Origin: Tuctoria greenei
Taxonomy: Eukaryota > Streptophyta > Magnoliopsida > Poales > Poaceae
NCBI GenBank assembly: GCA_036927565.1
Contig: JAYESD010000006.1
Coordinates: 101,591,353-101,655,352 of the forward strand
Reading direction: 5' to 3'
DNA length: 64,000 nucleotides
The notes under the pieces are model-generated. The model did not search any database, was not told the DNA's origin, and saw only the letters and a program-made list of their open reading frames with translations. Position numbers and translations under genes: made by a program. This document shows positions 9,888-21,689 of this stretch, piece by piece (the first letter of the stretch is position 1; the number at the start of each line of letters is the position of its first letter).

Positions 9888-10830
9888 TGAGAGGCACAGA
9901 CCAAGGATGAGGAAATTCGGGAAATCAAGGAAAGGACCCAAGAGGGGAGAGAATTCAGATTCAATGAGGATGAACATGGTACCTTATGACTCACCAAACT
10001 CGATTCATCCTGGTAGTACAAAGATGTACAAAGACTTGAAGACGTGCTATTGGTGGGATAGCATGAAAAAGGACATAGCTGAATATGTAGCATTGTGTGA
10101 TGTGTGCCAACGAGTCTAGGAAGAACATCAAAGGCCAGCTGGACTATTACAACCATTAAAGATTCTGGAATGGAAGTGGTAAGAGATCGGTATGGACTTC
10201 ATAGTTGGTTTACCACGTACTCAGTCCAGTTACGACTCAATTTAGGTAATTGTGGATCGGTTAACTAAGTCAGCCCACTTTATTCCTGTCAAGACAACCT
10301 ATAATGGAGAGAAATTGGTGGAACTGTATATGGGAAGAATAGTATGTTTGCATGGAGTTGCGAAGAAGATAGTCTCGGATAGAGGTTCACAATTCACTTC
10401 CAGGTTTTGGCAAAAATTGCATGCAGCTTTGGGAACGAGGTTGAATTTTAGTTCAGCATATCACTCTCAAACGGATGGACAAACCGAGAGGACCAATCAG
10501 ATTTTAGAGGACATGTTAAGAGCTTGTGCTTTAAAGCATGGGAAAAGTTGGGGCAAGAGCTTGCCATATGCAGAATTTTCATACAACAATAGTTACCAAG
10601 CAAGTTTGAAAATGTCACCCCATGAAGTACTATACGGAAGGAAGTGTAGGACACCTTTGTTTTGGAATGAAACAGGGGAGAACCAAATATTTGGTCCTGA
10701 TATGTTACAAGACACTGAAAGATAAGTCCGAATAATTCGTGAAAACCTAAGGGCTGCTCAGTTGTGGCAAAAAGGTTATGCGGATAATCATCGAAGGAAT
10801 CTGGTATTCAAAGTTGGAGATTTCGTATAC
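9888..10830 (+). pseudogene. pol: Tekay A integrase, 5' part
   Basis: Integrase that inserts the cDNA. The zinc-binding HHCC region is seen at about 9990-10115 (I-H-P-G-S-T-K-M-Y and C-D-V-C-Q-R-V). The catalytic core shows M-D-F-I-V-G-L-P (first Asp, about 10191), V-S-D-R-G-S-Q-F (second Asp, about 10372) and D-G-Q-T-E-R-T-N (Glu, about 10480). The long open part is 10252-10725, and stops interrupt before and after it. At 10830 the gene is split by Athila B; it resumes at 25614 in the same frame. Confidence 0.85.
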
Positions 10831-11889
10831 TATTGGTATTTTGTAACACCACAGAGTTATCCGCAAGCGCACGGAAATACCATTGTAGCACTTCCCCTTA
10901 AGTAGTATTCCCAAGGGTATCAAATCCAAAGAACGTGGTTGCTAATCTTTCGAACTAGCTCACCCAAGGACACAAAGTTGTTTGGTAGGTAAGGAATAAA
11001 GAGGAATTCAAAGTATAGATCCTAATTCAAGGTAGTTTGCAGTAGATGCTTTCTTCGGGCACGGGCTTACTCTTAGCAATACTAGGACGACTCCCACCAA
11101 GAGTCTATGGCATAGCTGAATGTGGAGGATTACGAAGGACAGATAGGGCTGTCACCACCTGCTGCCTACCTCTTCAATCCGTGGGTCTACGAGATATCCA
11201 CTGATGACTTATAACCTAAGCACCACGCTTACGTTCTATATCACTACTCTAGTTGTTTCGAACAAAAAGCTACAACTAGAGCCTCTAATGAATTAAAGCA
11301 GTGAACCCACAAGTAACTACTTGTGCAAACTACTATGAATAAAAGATCAAACTTGTATTGAATTCACAAAGGCTTACTTGATTGAGTAAAATCCTTTTAG
11401 GGGTACAAGTGTAGAAGAGGGACTTGACAAGCCCAAGCCTCCTTCTCCTAGACTCTTCACCACACTCTCCTTCTACTTTGGTAGCCTCTAGGACTACTCT
11501 AAACCTTTGGAGTGTAGCACTATTCTCAACTTTTGGTGTGTGTGAGAAGTGAGGTGAGGGGGTCTATTTATAGGTGGATAAGGGTCGGTTCCCGCCACAG
11601 TTTACGCGCGAATTAGTCACCATTGACTCCAGGGAGCCGGGAGGAGCCAACACGTGTCGTTTGACCGAGTTTGGCGCCAGGAAGAGGTCGGCCGAACCAG
11701 GGGTTCGGCCGACTTGGTCAAGGCTCCCATCAGGGAGTGCTTCCTCCAGGTGGCTTCCAGGTGGGCTTCCTTGATCTATATGGGTGCAACACCGTTGGAT
11801 CTCCTCGTATTCTTCTGTTTGTGGGCCATTTGATCCATATGTTGCCACATGTCATCGCCTGATTCATTGAAATCCATTTTCATGGATTC
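10831..11889 (-). repeat. Left (3') LTR of Athila B, first part
   Basis: 1059 bp of the LTR, continued at 16947-17115 after element F; together 1228 bp against 1226 bp for the right LTR. Contains a TATA box (TATAAATAG, complement of 11564-11572) and a perfect hairpin: GTCGGCCGAAC at 11687-11697 and GTTCGGCCGAC at 11703-11713. Confidence 0.88.
11564..11572 (-). promoter_or_regulatory. TATA box, Athila B left LTR
   Basis: TATAAATAG on the minus strand, also present in the right LTR (25114-25122) and in Athila E (61727). Confidence 0.7.
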
Positions 11890-14800
11890 TGTGGGGACCG
11901 GAGTCCACACATCTGAGGATCTCATTGGGTGGTGCCGTGCGATGCGGCACCTAACAGCACACACAAAAAGGATACCAAAACATATAAAGTTTTCACTTCA
12001 TAATAAGAAGAGTTTACAAAAGAGTGTAACAGAGAAGTACACGCGCAGCGGAAAATACATACTAATAATCTCACCTAACTAAGTAGGAGAGAAGACGTCC
12101 ATGCCGTAGGACGCTTCTCACTAGCAACATGAAGAACATTCAGCAGCGGCGTGGCTCACATGAGATTTATCTCGACACCTCGTGTCTCATGTACAACCTG
12201 AACAGCAGAAATAAAACTAATACCTGCAAAAAATGTTAAAGCGCAAACGTGAGCATAAAGCTCAGCAAGACTTAACCGTCTCACTAGACATATGCAGGCT
12301 GAATACTAACATAGGTAAGGAATAGCATAAATGGACTCGCCTACAAGTGGATCCTTATAATCAGGTTTTATGTAGCAAATGACATTCTCCAAGCACGGCA
12401 CATCATGGGTTCCACAATCAAACAAGAAACGCTTTGCCGATGATATGACATGCCCAGAGCATATAATGCTATTACAGCTAAAGTATGGGGAAACTATAAA
12501 CTTTTAATTATACTATATCTTAATCATACAAGGTTGCAAAGTAATTATAACTCAATACAATGGTATTTTCTGGTTTCTTTAGTATTTACTCCGTCACGGC
12601 ACAGTGAACAAGTGGTACTCTATTACTGCGAGGGATAGTGATTGCAATCAGGACACACCCAGACAACACGACACATACGTCGTTCGGAAGTGTCAGCGAG
12701 CACACCCGTACCTACATAACACTTCAGTACTAGGCGTATATGGCCACCTTTCACGAGAAACTCGAACTTCGAACCCATCTCACCTCCGCAAACAGAAGGT
12801 CTCCGCACGGAACACCTCATGTGTCCGCCGCCCGATTTACACCTTACTGTCCTCAGCCCACCCCTATCGATGGTGAGTTAGTGGGCCTCGACACCCCAGT
12901 TATCGAGTTACATCAGTTTACTGGATTCCATATGTCCATTATGTTGCCGGTACAATTCAAGCTTGCCCGAAGGGGCCGCATACAGACGGGCCTTAATCGA
13001 CACAGGCAGGGCTATGCGACCGAGACTCAATTCTCTCTGCTTCCTATCCATTACCTGCCCGGTCTCCATTTCATTATTTAATGCCATTTTCTATCTAACC
13101 AATCCTGTGAGATATGTCCTACATCTCTCGCGAGTAGATTCCAACTACTCGACTTCTACCGAATTTCCTATGCATTAGCAAAGCAGTTACTACAGGTCAA
13201 ACTGTAACTCGTTCCAACCAATCCTTGGGATTTTTGGTCATGCATGTGGAGTATCAATCATCCTATACGTAATGCACAATTCATAGACTACTCATCATAG
13301 TGATAAAGAAAATTTTTATAAATGACTTAAATGCAAACCGGGGCTTGCCTTAGTTTGCGACTCGAATAAATGTCAATTGTTAATGGTCTTTCTGTGCAGA
13401 CTCCGCCAAGGACTTCAAGTGGATACCCAGGCCTTCTCCTCCAAGCAAAACTTCTCGTCGATCACCTATCATCACATTCTTATCGACATGATATGCATAT
13501 AAGTAATTAAGTAATTTAATAATAAACTCCACGGGGTTGTGTAAACTTTAAGAACGAGGAGTTTGACTAGGAAGGACAGATATGCCTCTGTTGTGTGGAT
13601 AAACAAAGGATGGAGTCAAGTGGTCATAGTAGTATTGAGATGTGAATTGAAAGGTGCAATGTAAGTACACATTGCAACTTGGCACTCAACACTCGACGCT
13701 ATGCCACTCAAGGACGATACAACTGAATGGTGTGGAAGTGTTGGACTGGTAGTGTAAGGATGACCTAAGAGTCAAGGTGGCATCGAAAGCTTGAGTATGA
13801 GTGGTGTACAGGACGAAGGTCGCGATTTAGCAATCGACCACTGAACTTGACATAACTCATAAAGGAGTAAACCTAGTTAAGTGAGCAGTGCTGTTGTAGG
13901 GTCCTGACTTAGGATGAACCATGATGGAACCTAACAACACTTGGGACTGAATCGAGATCAACATGGCTTGGACTTAAGAAGTCATTGCAAGCACTGTTAA
14001 CCTAGCATGAGTACCAAGACAACGTTCAAATGACTTTTAGGTAAACCAGTTGCTACGACTAACGTCGCAAGCATCGTTCAGGTGCTTACACGACGACACT
14101 AGTGTAGTGTCTCCCGCAAGCCTGTCCAGGTGAGCTCGGTAAGCTCTCGGGACTTAAACATGATGCGAGACCTTGTCGTGAAGGCATGCTTTGCCATCTC
14201 GAGAAGATCGTCTTAGCGACGTCCACAATAACCCGGAATCGTCAATGGGGTGAGCGGAATCTCGAACACCACCTTGTGAGTCTTAAGGTTAGTGATGTCG
14301 ACTCGATCGTCAGCAAGCGACTCGACGAACCTGTCGTCTATGAAACGGCACACCTAGTTAACCAATCCTGTGATCGGCTACGGAACATCCTCGACACAAC
14401 CAAGGAACTCTTATCCAAGGTTCCCCTTGGTCTAGTTCTCCTTGTTGGTCGCAACATTCTTGCATACCTCTACCCCAGGTCATCGGTGATCACCGAACCA
14501 CTTGGTTTGACCTAGAAGGCATTTCATCGAGCACCCTGGCTACACCCAGGACTCGACGAGTTTCGCCTTGACTAAACCCTAATTTGGCTAAACGACCGTC
14601 GACTATTGTGTCGTGGTTGTGTTCCAGCATCATGTACGTTACAAGCATCCTTCATCTCGATGCCAGGGCACGATGACGGTTCGGAATGTCACGACAATGT
14701 CATGTGGTCAACGACGTCGTTGCGGCTCATGGTGGAGCAACACGAGCACGCACGGACAAGCCAATGCGATCCAAAAGCTAAAGAAGGTCAACTAGGGGAC

Positions 14801-16941
14801 TCCTATACGGATGATATCAATGCGGAAACTAGACGTACGACTTGACGACACATGAGTAATCTTAGCGATCACGATGAACGGGCGTTGGTGACGTCAAGCA
14901 AGGTATTTCAGGGCAAGGCACACCTTGTAGGCATTTTGCCGAACATCTTGGGTGTGTACTTGATTCGGTTACTTCATCAACATCCCAAGAGTACCTTGGC
15001 ACATGTCCTTGTCGATTGCCACCCCAGAATAGACCTGCATCCATAAACCAGCATTGAACGGCAACACACTTAGTTTTGCCTTGTAACCATTTCATCGAAC
15101 ACCTTGGCTGCAGTCACTGATCCATTGAATCTTGCAAAATCAGAGTCAACCTTGGACCAGTTGTCGATGTCGGTGTGTCAATGACGTGTTCCTGCATATC
15201 CTCCATCACACCCATTACTCGCCTTGCTTCCAGGACATAGCCACGGCGCGGAACGCGGACATGGCGTCATGGTGCTCGCGATCGGCCCGGAAAGGCGCAG
15301 CCAGTAGGGACACGGCGGGCGGACGTCAGTGCCTGGTGCTGAGTCTAGGCAGCGGCAAATGCGGACGGCCATCGGTCGGTGTTGGGCGGGGTGCCGGCGC
15401 CGTGGTGCAGGGGCCGGAGCAGAGGCGGCGCGGTGCTCGATGGCTCAGCGAGCACGCAGCAGGGTGGCCGCGAGGGAGCAGGCACCGTGCGCTGAAGCTG
15501 GGAGGCGAGGAGGCGTGAGCGGCGGCCAGGGCGCGCGGGCAAGCCAGCAGGGAGGCGTGAGCGGAGCCAGCGTAGTCGCCGTGGGGCGGCAAAGTCGCCG
15601 TGGGCGGCCGAGCGCGGGGTGCAGGAGGACGCGGGACCTTCGTTGGGCGGCGCTGCCAGCGGCCGGGAGACGAGGCGGTGGCCAGACGCGGAGGAGGCGC
15701 ACGGAGTAGGGCGAGCGGCAGGCGCGGCCGCGCGCGCGGAGCAAGCGGGCAGGCAACGCTGGCTGACGCAGGGGAGCGGGGAGGTGAAGAAGCGGGCGCG
15801 GCGCGCCTGGTGCTGCAGCCGGCAGCAAGGAGGTGGGGCGGCGGAGCCGCTGGCGGCGTCACCGAGACGGATGAGCGGGCGGCGTGCGTGGGAGGAAGAG
15901 ACCGGAGGAGTGTCGGGAGGAAGAAGATAAGGAGGGCGCGTGTGGGCAGAGGATAAGTGCAGAGAAGGGAATTGAATTTGCTATGCATAACAATGACACA
16001 TGTGTCCCACCAATCTTCCCTCCTTATCCCCTCTCTTACTTTCATTTAAAAATACAAATTAGCTCTAATCATTATTTAGGTTTTTTCAATTTAATCAAAC
16101 AAAGTATTAGAAGTTCAAAATGAGGTGATATTTTTATGTAGACACACTTTCGTTTGAAAATTACGATTTAAATTTGAAATGCCCTTTTAATTTATTCATT
16201 TTGCATACTTGTTTTATTTTAAATATAATAACCACCCATGCGAAATGGAATTTAAATTTTTGCTAAGTTCAATTTGAATTCAAATTTTTTATTTAGAATT
16301 TGAATACCCGCACCTAAATTACTTTTATTTAACATAGTATTTAAGTCAAAATTTCTGAAATATGGTATGAAAGATATTTAAATTATGAGGGGTTTGCCCT
16401 TGTATTATTTTAAATGCTCGACACGTCAACGTACGACGAACAGCGACGTGGAAGCCTGGCTGGAGAAAAGATCCGACGCTGAGGCCGACAAAGATCATGT
16501 CGTGCTCAAGATAAGAGTGACACGTCATGATGACGCTGGCTCTCGATAAGCACACGCGGAGGCAAAAATCAAATATCGTTTGATGAAGGCTGACCGATGG
16601 GCCACTCGACAAGTGGGCCCCACATGAGATATTATCCGCTCATGTCCGTCTGAACGAATATGATCGAAGATCCCAGAAACACTACACTGCTTCGTTGTAG
16701 TGGGGAACTCTATATTGTTACTTAAGATGAGATTGAACCGGAATTTGATGTAACCCACGAAGCTTTAATGGTTTATGTGACATCTTCCAGTTACTTCTCT
16801 GAAGTTTTAATAAGTTCACATTATCAGGAACATTGGTTAACTCACATTGTCCATGTGAGTTTGAAGTCCAAAATCCACTTTCAAAAAATTTTAAGTTCGC
16901 ATTTTTTGTGTTATGGCTTTACTCAAATGCGGGCTTTTACA
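11890..16941. mobile_element. Element F: 5-kb TG...CA insertion, probable solo LTR
   Basis: A 5052-bp insertion in the left LTR of Athila B. Its ends are TGTGGGG and TTTTACA and it is flanked by a perfect duplication GATTC (11885-11889 and 16942-16946), the mark of LTR-element integration. No gag, pol, primer site, polypurine tract or internal LTR pair is seen on either strand. In reverse orientation it starts TGTAAAAGCCCGC, then is A/T-rich with TTTGAATTCAAATT-like stretches, then strongly GC-rich (15240-15960), then a long tail. That composition resembles the Tekay/Del LTRs here. The likeliest reading is a giant solo LTR in minus orientation. Open frames at 14186-16045 look compositional. 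Confidence 0.65.
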
Positions 16942-16946
16942 GATTC

Positions 16947-17115
16947 ATCCTTGCATGTTTTGGTATTTTGGGTAATAATTCACCTGCATACAAATAAACA
17001 CCAACACTTGTGGAATTGGGTTAGTGTATAACCCTACCACTATGTTTTCTGTTTCTTTTATGCACATTATGAGGTGAATTGACGGTCAAAATATGGTACT
17101 TAAGGACCTTTAACA
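16947..17115 (-). repeat. Left (3') LTR of Athila B, second part
   Basis: Continuation of the LTR after element F. It matches 25436-25608 of the right LTR and ends at TTTAACA next to the polypurine tract. Confidence 0.85.
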
Positions 17116-17128
17116 AACTCCCCACACT
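17116..17128 (-). other. Polypurine tract of Athila B
   Basis: On the minus strand AGTGTGGGGAGTT lies directly before the 3' LTR, the expected site of plus-strand priming. Confidence 0.65.
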
Positions 17129-18690
17129 TAGTCCTTTGCTCGTCCTCGAGTGAAAGCAAGAAGAACTAGAGTGTTGTCATGAATTTGCTATAAGGTAGAA
17201 AATAAGGATACTAGATATTTCAACTTATACCTTAATTCATAGATCCCCTTTGTGTATGTGGCTACCACATCAATCTTGGGTGTTTGAAAAGTGAAACGGT
17301 TAGAATGAAGTTCCCTTGGATCATTCCCTTGGAACTTTTGCCCTTGCCTTCTCAATTGGAATCTCTCAAATCTCTCAAAGTGTTTGAGTTCTCACCATGG
17401 CATGTTTTGCCAATTCTTGTCCCTATACTAAAAGTGGCTATATCTGGAGCTTGGTAGGGATGAATGTGCACATTTGCAATTCATATGTTACTAAGTCAAA
17501 AACTTGATCCTATGAGAGACTTATGCAATGAACAAAGTGAAGAGAAAATTCTTGTGCACATGATTGGAATGGAGGGGTGAGGTGATAACTCCCATGAATT
17601 TGCTCTCTCCTAAGGATGAAACATGGCTACTTTTTTTTAGCACTCTTACTATTTTTGAAGAGTGGATGCTTTTTCTTTTTCTTGTAGCCATGTCTTCTAC
17701 TCCTTTTTAGTTTTTTTAGAAGCTTTAATTTGTATTGTATGGAGTTTTTTTTGGCGGATGGGTAATCGATGGATGCAAACTCTCAATGTGAGAAATTTTG
17801 CAAGAATGGAGTGCACAAAGTTTTCAATTCAAAAAGTTCATGAATGTCACTCAATTGGGTCAAGAGTTTGACAAAGTTAAATGAAAAGCAAAGTGGCATA
17901 TGCTTGTGGTTTTCAATGAATGTATCATATGACCTTGGTAGGTATATAAATTTCCAATGAGAGGTTTAGGCAATGTTCAAGACTTCAAATAGTTACAAAT
18001 GTCAAAATCAATTTCAAGCAAAAGGATGATTTCTAAAGAACTCATTTACCATATCACACTAGTCAAATACCTAGATGATGTGTTTTTCCTATTGAATTAT
18101 GGGAATCATAAACAAGGTAATGAATTGAAATATAAAGTATTCAAATTTTCAGCTTAAGCAAATCTTTGACTACCAAATTTTATTTCAAGTTGTTGAGTTG
18201 ATTCATTTTATATATGCAATGAAAAATATGAAATCAACTCAAACAGCAGGGTAGCGCATAAAAGTGGGGATAGGAAATCCAAACCGATTTTCTGAAGCGA
18301 AACGAAGTCGTACGGAGCAGAGAACAGGTCGACCGACCAGGGGGTTCGACCGACCAGGGGGTTCGACTGACCTCCTGTTGGCTCTATTGTGGCTCTGTTT
18401 CATCGGGTCGTTTTGCTCATTCGGCCACACCTTTTGATATGCAACGTTAATTTTTCACGTCGGGATTTCGTGACTTGGGGACATGTTTTCCCCCACACTT
18501 GTTTCCTAAATTCTTTATTCAAAAAAATAAACTAAAGGGGGAACTTTACTGCTGTTAGATGAACCGGTAAGTTCACTTTATTGAAATCAAAATATGGGGA
18601 TGCTTACATTATTTAACCTAGCTTTAGAAAACAAATGCTTTTTAAAAAAATCCTAAGTAGTAAGGATCCTGTGCTGTCGGGACATCTAAA
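17129..18690 (-). other. Athila B 3' non-coding region
   Basis: About 1.5 kb between the third ORF and the polypurine tract with no protein signal in any frame. It is A/T-rich. At about 18325-18373 a ~22-bp unit (GGTCGACCGACCAGGGGGTT and variants) is repeated about three times; its GTCG(A/G)CCGA core echoes the LTR hairpin of the same element. Confidence 0.6.
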
Positions 18691-19609
18691 CTATGGTGTG
18701 TTGTAGATCTCGGGCTCCCCGATGGCACTGCACAAGCGCCGCAGTTTGGCGCTCATGCCACGGCGAACACCGTCAATCTCCCCCTTGAGGGCCATGATAT
18801 CATCCTTCATTTCCGCCCTCTCGATGCGCCCTTCGGCCACCAAGTCCGTAGCTTTTTGTTCTCCAAGCGGAGAGAAGCGAGCTCCTTGGTCAGCTGTGCC
18901 ACTTTAGGAGCATGAGGAGAGTCCTCATCACTGCCCTCAAACTAGTCAGGTGGCCCATTGACGACAGGTGGTGGGATGTGCCGCCTAATCTTGGAGGGCG
19001 ATGAGCCCGTCGACTCCTCCATCGCCAGATTATCCACGCGCTTGAATAGGCCCTTAGCGTAGCCTCCTTCGGGTTTGCGCACCTTGTAGATAAGAAAGCG
19101 ATCTCCCATGCGTTCTGGGGAGGTACAGGTGGGCGTCTTGTAGTGGTGGCTCACTACATCACCCGTCTTAGTTGTCAAAGTATACATGAACTCCTCGCCG
19201 GGCTGCAACAATGGGAGAGACTCGTCTTTTCCGTGGAAAAGATGTGTCTTGACTGGGCTTAGCCCAGCCAAAGTCGAACGGCCTAGCGTCATCGACTTCA
19301 TCAGGGTTCTCCGAGGGGAGAGCGACCAGACAGCGCTACCGGGTGTAGGGCTGCGCCCGCGCGAAGTCGTTGCAGGCGGGATCATGGAAAGGGGCTTGAT
19401 ATTGATCACCATGCCGGACTCCAGGGCGAGGGGGGTTTGTCGTTGGCTGGCTTAATGTATCCGCTCAGGTTGAAGGTTGAGCTGGAGCCATGAGGCACAA
19501 TCTTCTTGTCGGCCATGACGAGGACGGGAGGAAGATGATGATTCAATGAGGTGCACGACTTTCCTCTCTGTTTCTGTCCTTTAAATAGGCGGGGAACGAC
19601 GCGTTTCAC
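18691..19609 (-). pseudogene. Athila B third ORF (coiled-coil protein, frameshifted)
   Basis: An ORF downstream of pol in the place where Athila elements often carry an envelope-like or additional gene. It starts at 19609 (M-A-D-K-K-I-V-P-H-G), shifts frame near 19410, and continues 19412-18942 with an E-E-F-M-Y-T-L-T-T-K and R-F-L-I-Y-K-V-R-K region. After a TAG it appears to end in a heptad-like stretch (Q-L-T-K-E-L-A-S-L-R-L-E-N-K-K) followed by another frameshift. No signal peptide or transmembrane segment was seen, so an envelope role is not supported. Function unknown; a Gag-like or nucleic-acid-binding accessory role is possible but unproven. Confidence 0.5.
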
Positions 19610-19769
19610 CGAGGATTTTGTGGAGGATATCGAGGAGTATTAAAACGAGAAAACAGAATGCGAGCGGCGCGAAGGGAAGGTCGGCCGACCCTAAGGTTCG
19701 GCCGAACCCCTTTAGGCTCCGTTCGGGCCACCTTTTCTCGAGTCGATTGAATGGGCCTTTTAGTAGAAG

Positions 19770-21060
19770 AATTGGATGGGCCCATTAGTTGGACGTGGAG
19801 AATTTCAATAGAATTGAAAGAAATGGCATGGAAATCGATTAGATTTACCACGTCAAATTCTTTTTCTGTATCCTTTTGGGAATCGAGAAATAATATGAGT
19901 CGGTGCCCGTTCACTTTGAATAGTTGACCGTCATCACCTTGGAGTGTGATTGCTCCATGGGATGAAGTCTCTACTACAGTGAAGGGTCCTTCCCATTTAC
20001 TTCTAAGCTTCCCATGTCCAAAGAGTTTAACCCTAGAGTTAAAGAGTAAAACTTTATCTCGAGGTTTGAACTCTTTCGGCGCAATCCTCTTATCGTGCCA
20101 TCTTTTGGTTCTCTATTTATAAATCCTGGCACTATGGTACGCCTTATCTCTCCATTCCTGCAACTCAAAGATTTGCTTCAATCAGTGATTTCCAGCTTTC
20201 TTAAGATTCATGTTCCACCGCTTGATGGCCCAATATGCTCTACGTTCCAACTATACGGGAAGATGGAAAGTCTTCCCATAGACAAGTTGGAAAGGAGACA
20301 TGCCGATAGGTGTCTTGTAGGCAGTACGATATGCCCACAATGCGTCGGGTAGCTTTTGCTTCCATCTCGTTCACATTTCCAAGACAGTCTTTTGCAGAAT
20401 ATTCTTAATTTGCTTATTAGATGTTTCTGCTTGACCACTTGTCTGTGGGTGGTATGGGGTAGCAATGTTATGCTAGACTCCAAATTCCCTTAAAAACTTC
20501 CGGAAGGTCTTATCTATGAAATGAGACCCTCCATCACTTATGACCATATGGGGAGTTCCAAAGCGTGGGAAAAGGATCTCATAGAACATTTTCCTTGCTT
20601 GCTTGGAACCAGCATTTTTGCATGGCAATGCTTCTACCCATTTTGACACATAATCGACGACAACCAGAATATACTCGCAATCATAAGACCTAGAAAAAGG
20701 TCCCATGAAATCAATACCCCATACATCAAATAATTCCACTTGGAGATTGTATGTTAGAGGCATTGCATTGCGAGCAGAGATTCCTCCATGCTTCTGGCAT
20801 TTCCAACATCTGCGAATGAATTCCTTGGTATCTTCATACATTGAAAGCCAATAGAATCCACTGTGCCAGGTCTTTGTTTGAGTACGGTAAACACTGTAAT
20901 GACCACCATAGGGGCCAGCATGGCATTTCTCTATAATGTTGGTGCCTTTGATTGATGGGACGCACCTTCTAAGAAGGCCACCGACACATACTCGATAGGG
21001 GTAAGGGTCATCCCAATGGTGTCTACGACTCTCATAAATGAGTTTCTTTTTGTTCTCCCT
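19770..21060 (-). pseudogene. pol: Athila B integrase
   Basis: Integrase of the Athila polyprotein. Zinc-binding region: H-A-G-P-Y-G-G-H and C-W-K-C-Q-K-H (about 20945-20800). Catalytic core: W-G-I-D-F-M-G-P-F, V-I-S-D-G-G-S-H-F and S-G-Q-A-E-T-S-N, all three acidic residues present. A TAG at about 20471 lies between the second Asp and the Glu, and further stops occur near 20356, 20268 and 20115. The C-terminal tail (W-E-G-P-F-T-V-V, D-G-Q-L-F-K-V-N-G-H-R-L) reaches about 19770. Confidence 0.85.
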
Positions 21061-21189
21061 TGGTGGTACGTATCCTGTGACCAAAAAGTTCATGATATCC
21101 GCATACCAAGGGTGAGAGTCTGTCACCTTGAGGAGCATATCATCTCGTAAGAAGTCATTGATAGGTATGTCCATGGTTTGTGTGACTTC

Positions 21190-21640
21190 CATACGTGAAA
21201 GATGATCTGCTACTGAATTATCTACTACTTTCTTATCTCTTATTTCCAGATCAAATTCTTGGAGTAGAAGAATCCATCGAATTAGTCTGGGTTTAGCATC
21301 CTTTTTGGTAAGCAGATATTTCAAAGCAGCATGGTCTGTGTAGACTATGACCTTTGCTCCAAGCAAGTAGGATCTAAACTTGTCGATAGCAAAAACTACT
21401 GCTAGGAGCTGTTTCTCAGTTGTGGCATAATTGAGTTGGGCTCCTGTCAGAGTTTTGCTAGCACAGGCTATTGCGTGATGCTTTTTATCTTTGTTTTGGC
21501 CTATGACCGCACCAATAGCAAAGTCATTGGCATCACACATGATTTCAAATGGCAGCATCCAATCAGGAGGTTGGATAATTGGAGCTGAGATGAGTGCCTT
21601 TTTGAGTATATCAAATGATTTAAGGCATTCGTCATCGAAA
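21190..21640 (-). pseudogene. pol: Athila B RNase H
   Basis: RNase H domain in the open frame 21558-20473. It shows C-D-A-N-D-F-A-I-G-A (first Asp), T-T-E-K-Q-L-L-A-V-V (Glu), Y-T-D-H-A-A-L-K-Y-L (Asp) and the terminal V-A-D-H-L-S-R-M. The key acidic residues are intact. It is continuous with the integrase downstream and separated from RT by stops near 21700. Confidence 0.85.
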
Positions 21641-21689
21641 TCAAAGGGAGCTTCTTTAGCTAATAGGTTGGTGAGGGGTCTAGCGATTT

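Noticed and set aside
12600..15200. Possible host gene fragments within element F
   Set aside because: No frame keeps protein-like content over more than ~100 codons and the stretch is inside the GATTC-flanked insertion.
15132..16045. Long GC-rich open frames (up to 239 codons) in element F
   Set aside because: Low-complexity Ala/Arg/Pro composition on both strands, no motif and no start context; it fits a GC-rich LTR block.
18691..19609. Envelope gene in Athila B
   Set aside because: Position fits, but no signal peptide or hydrophobic membrane segment is visible; kept as an unclassified ORF.
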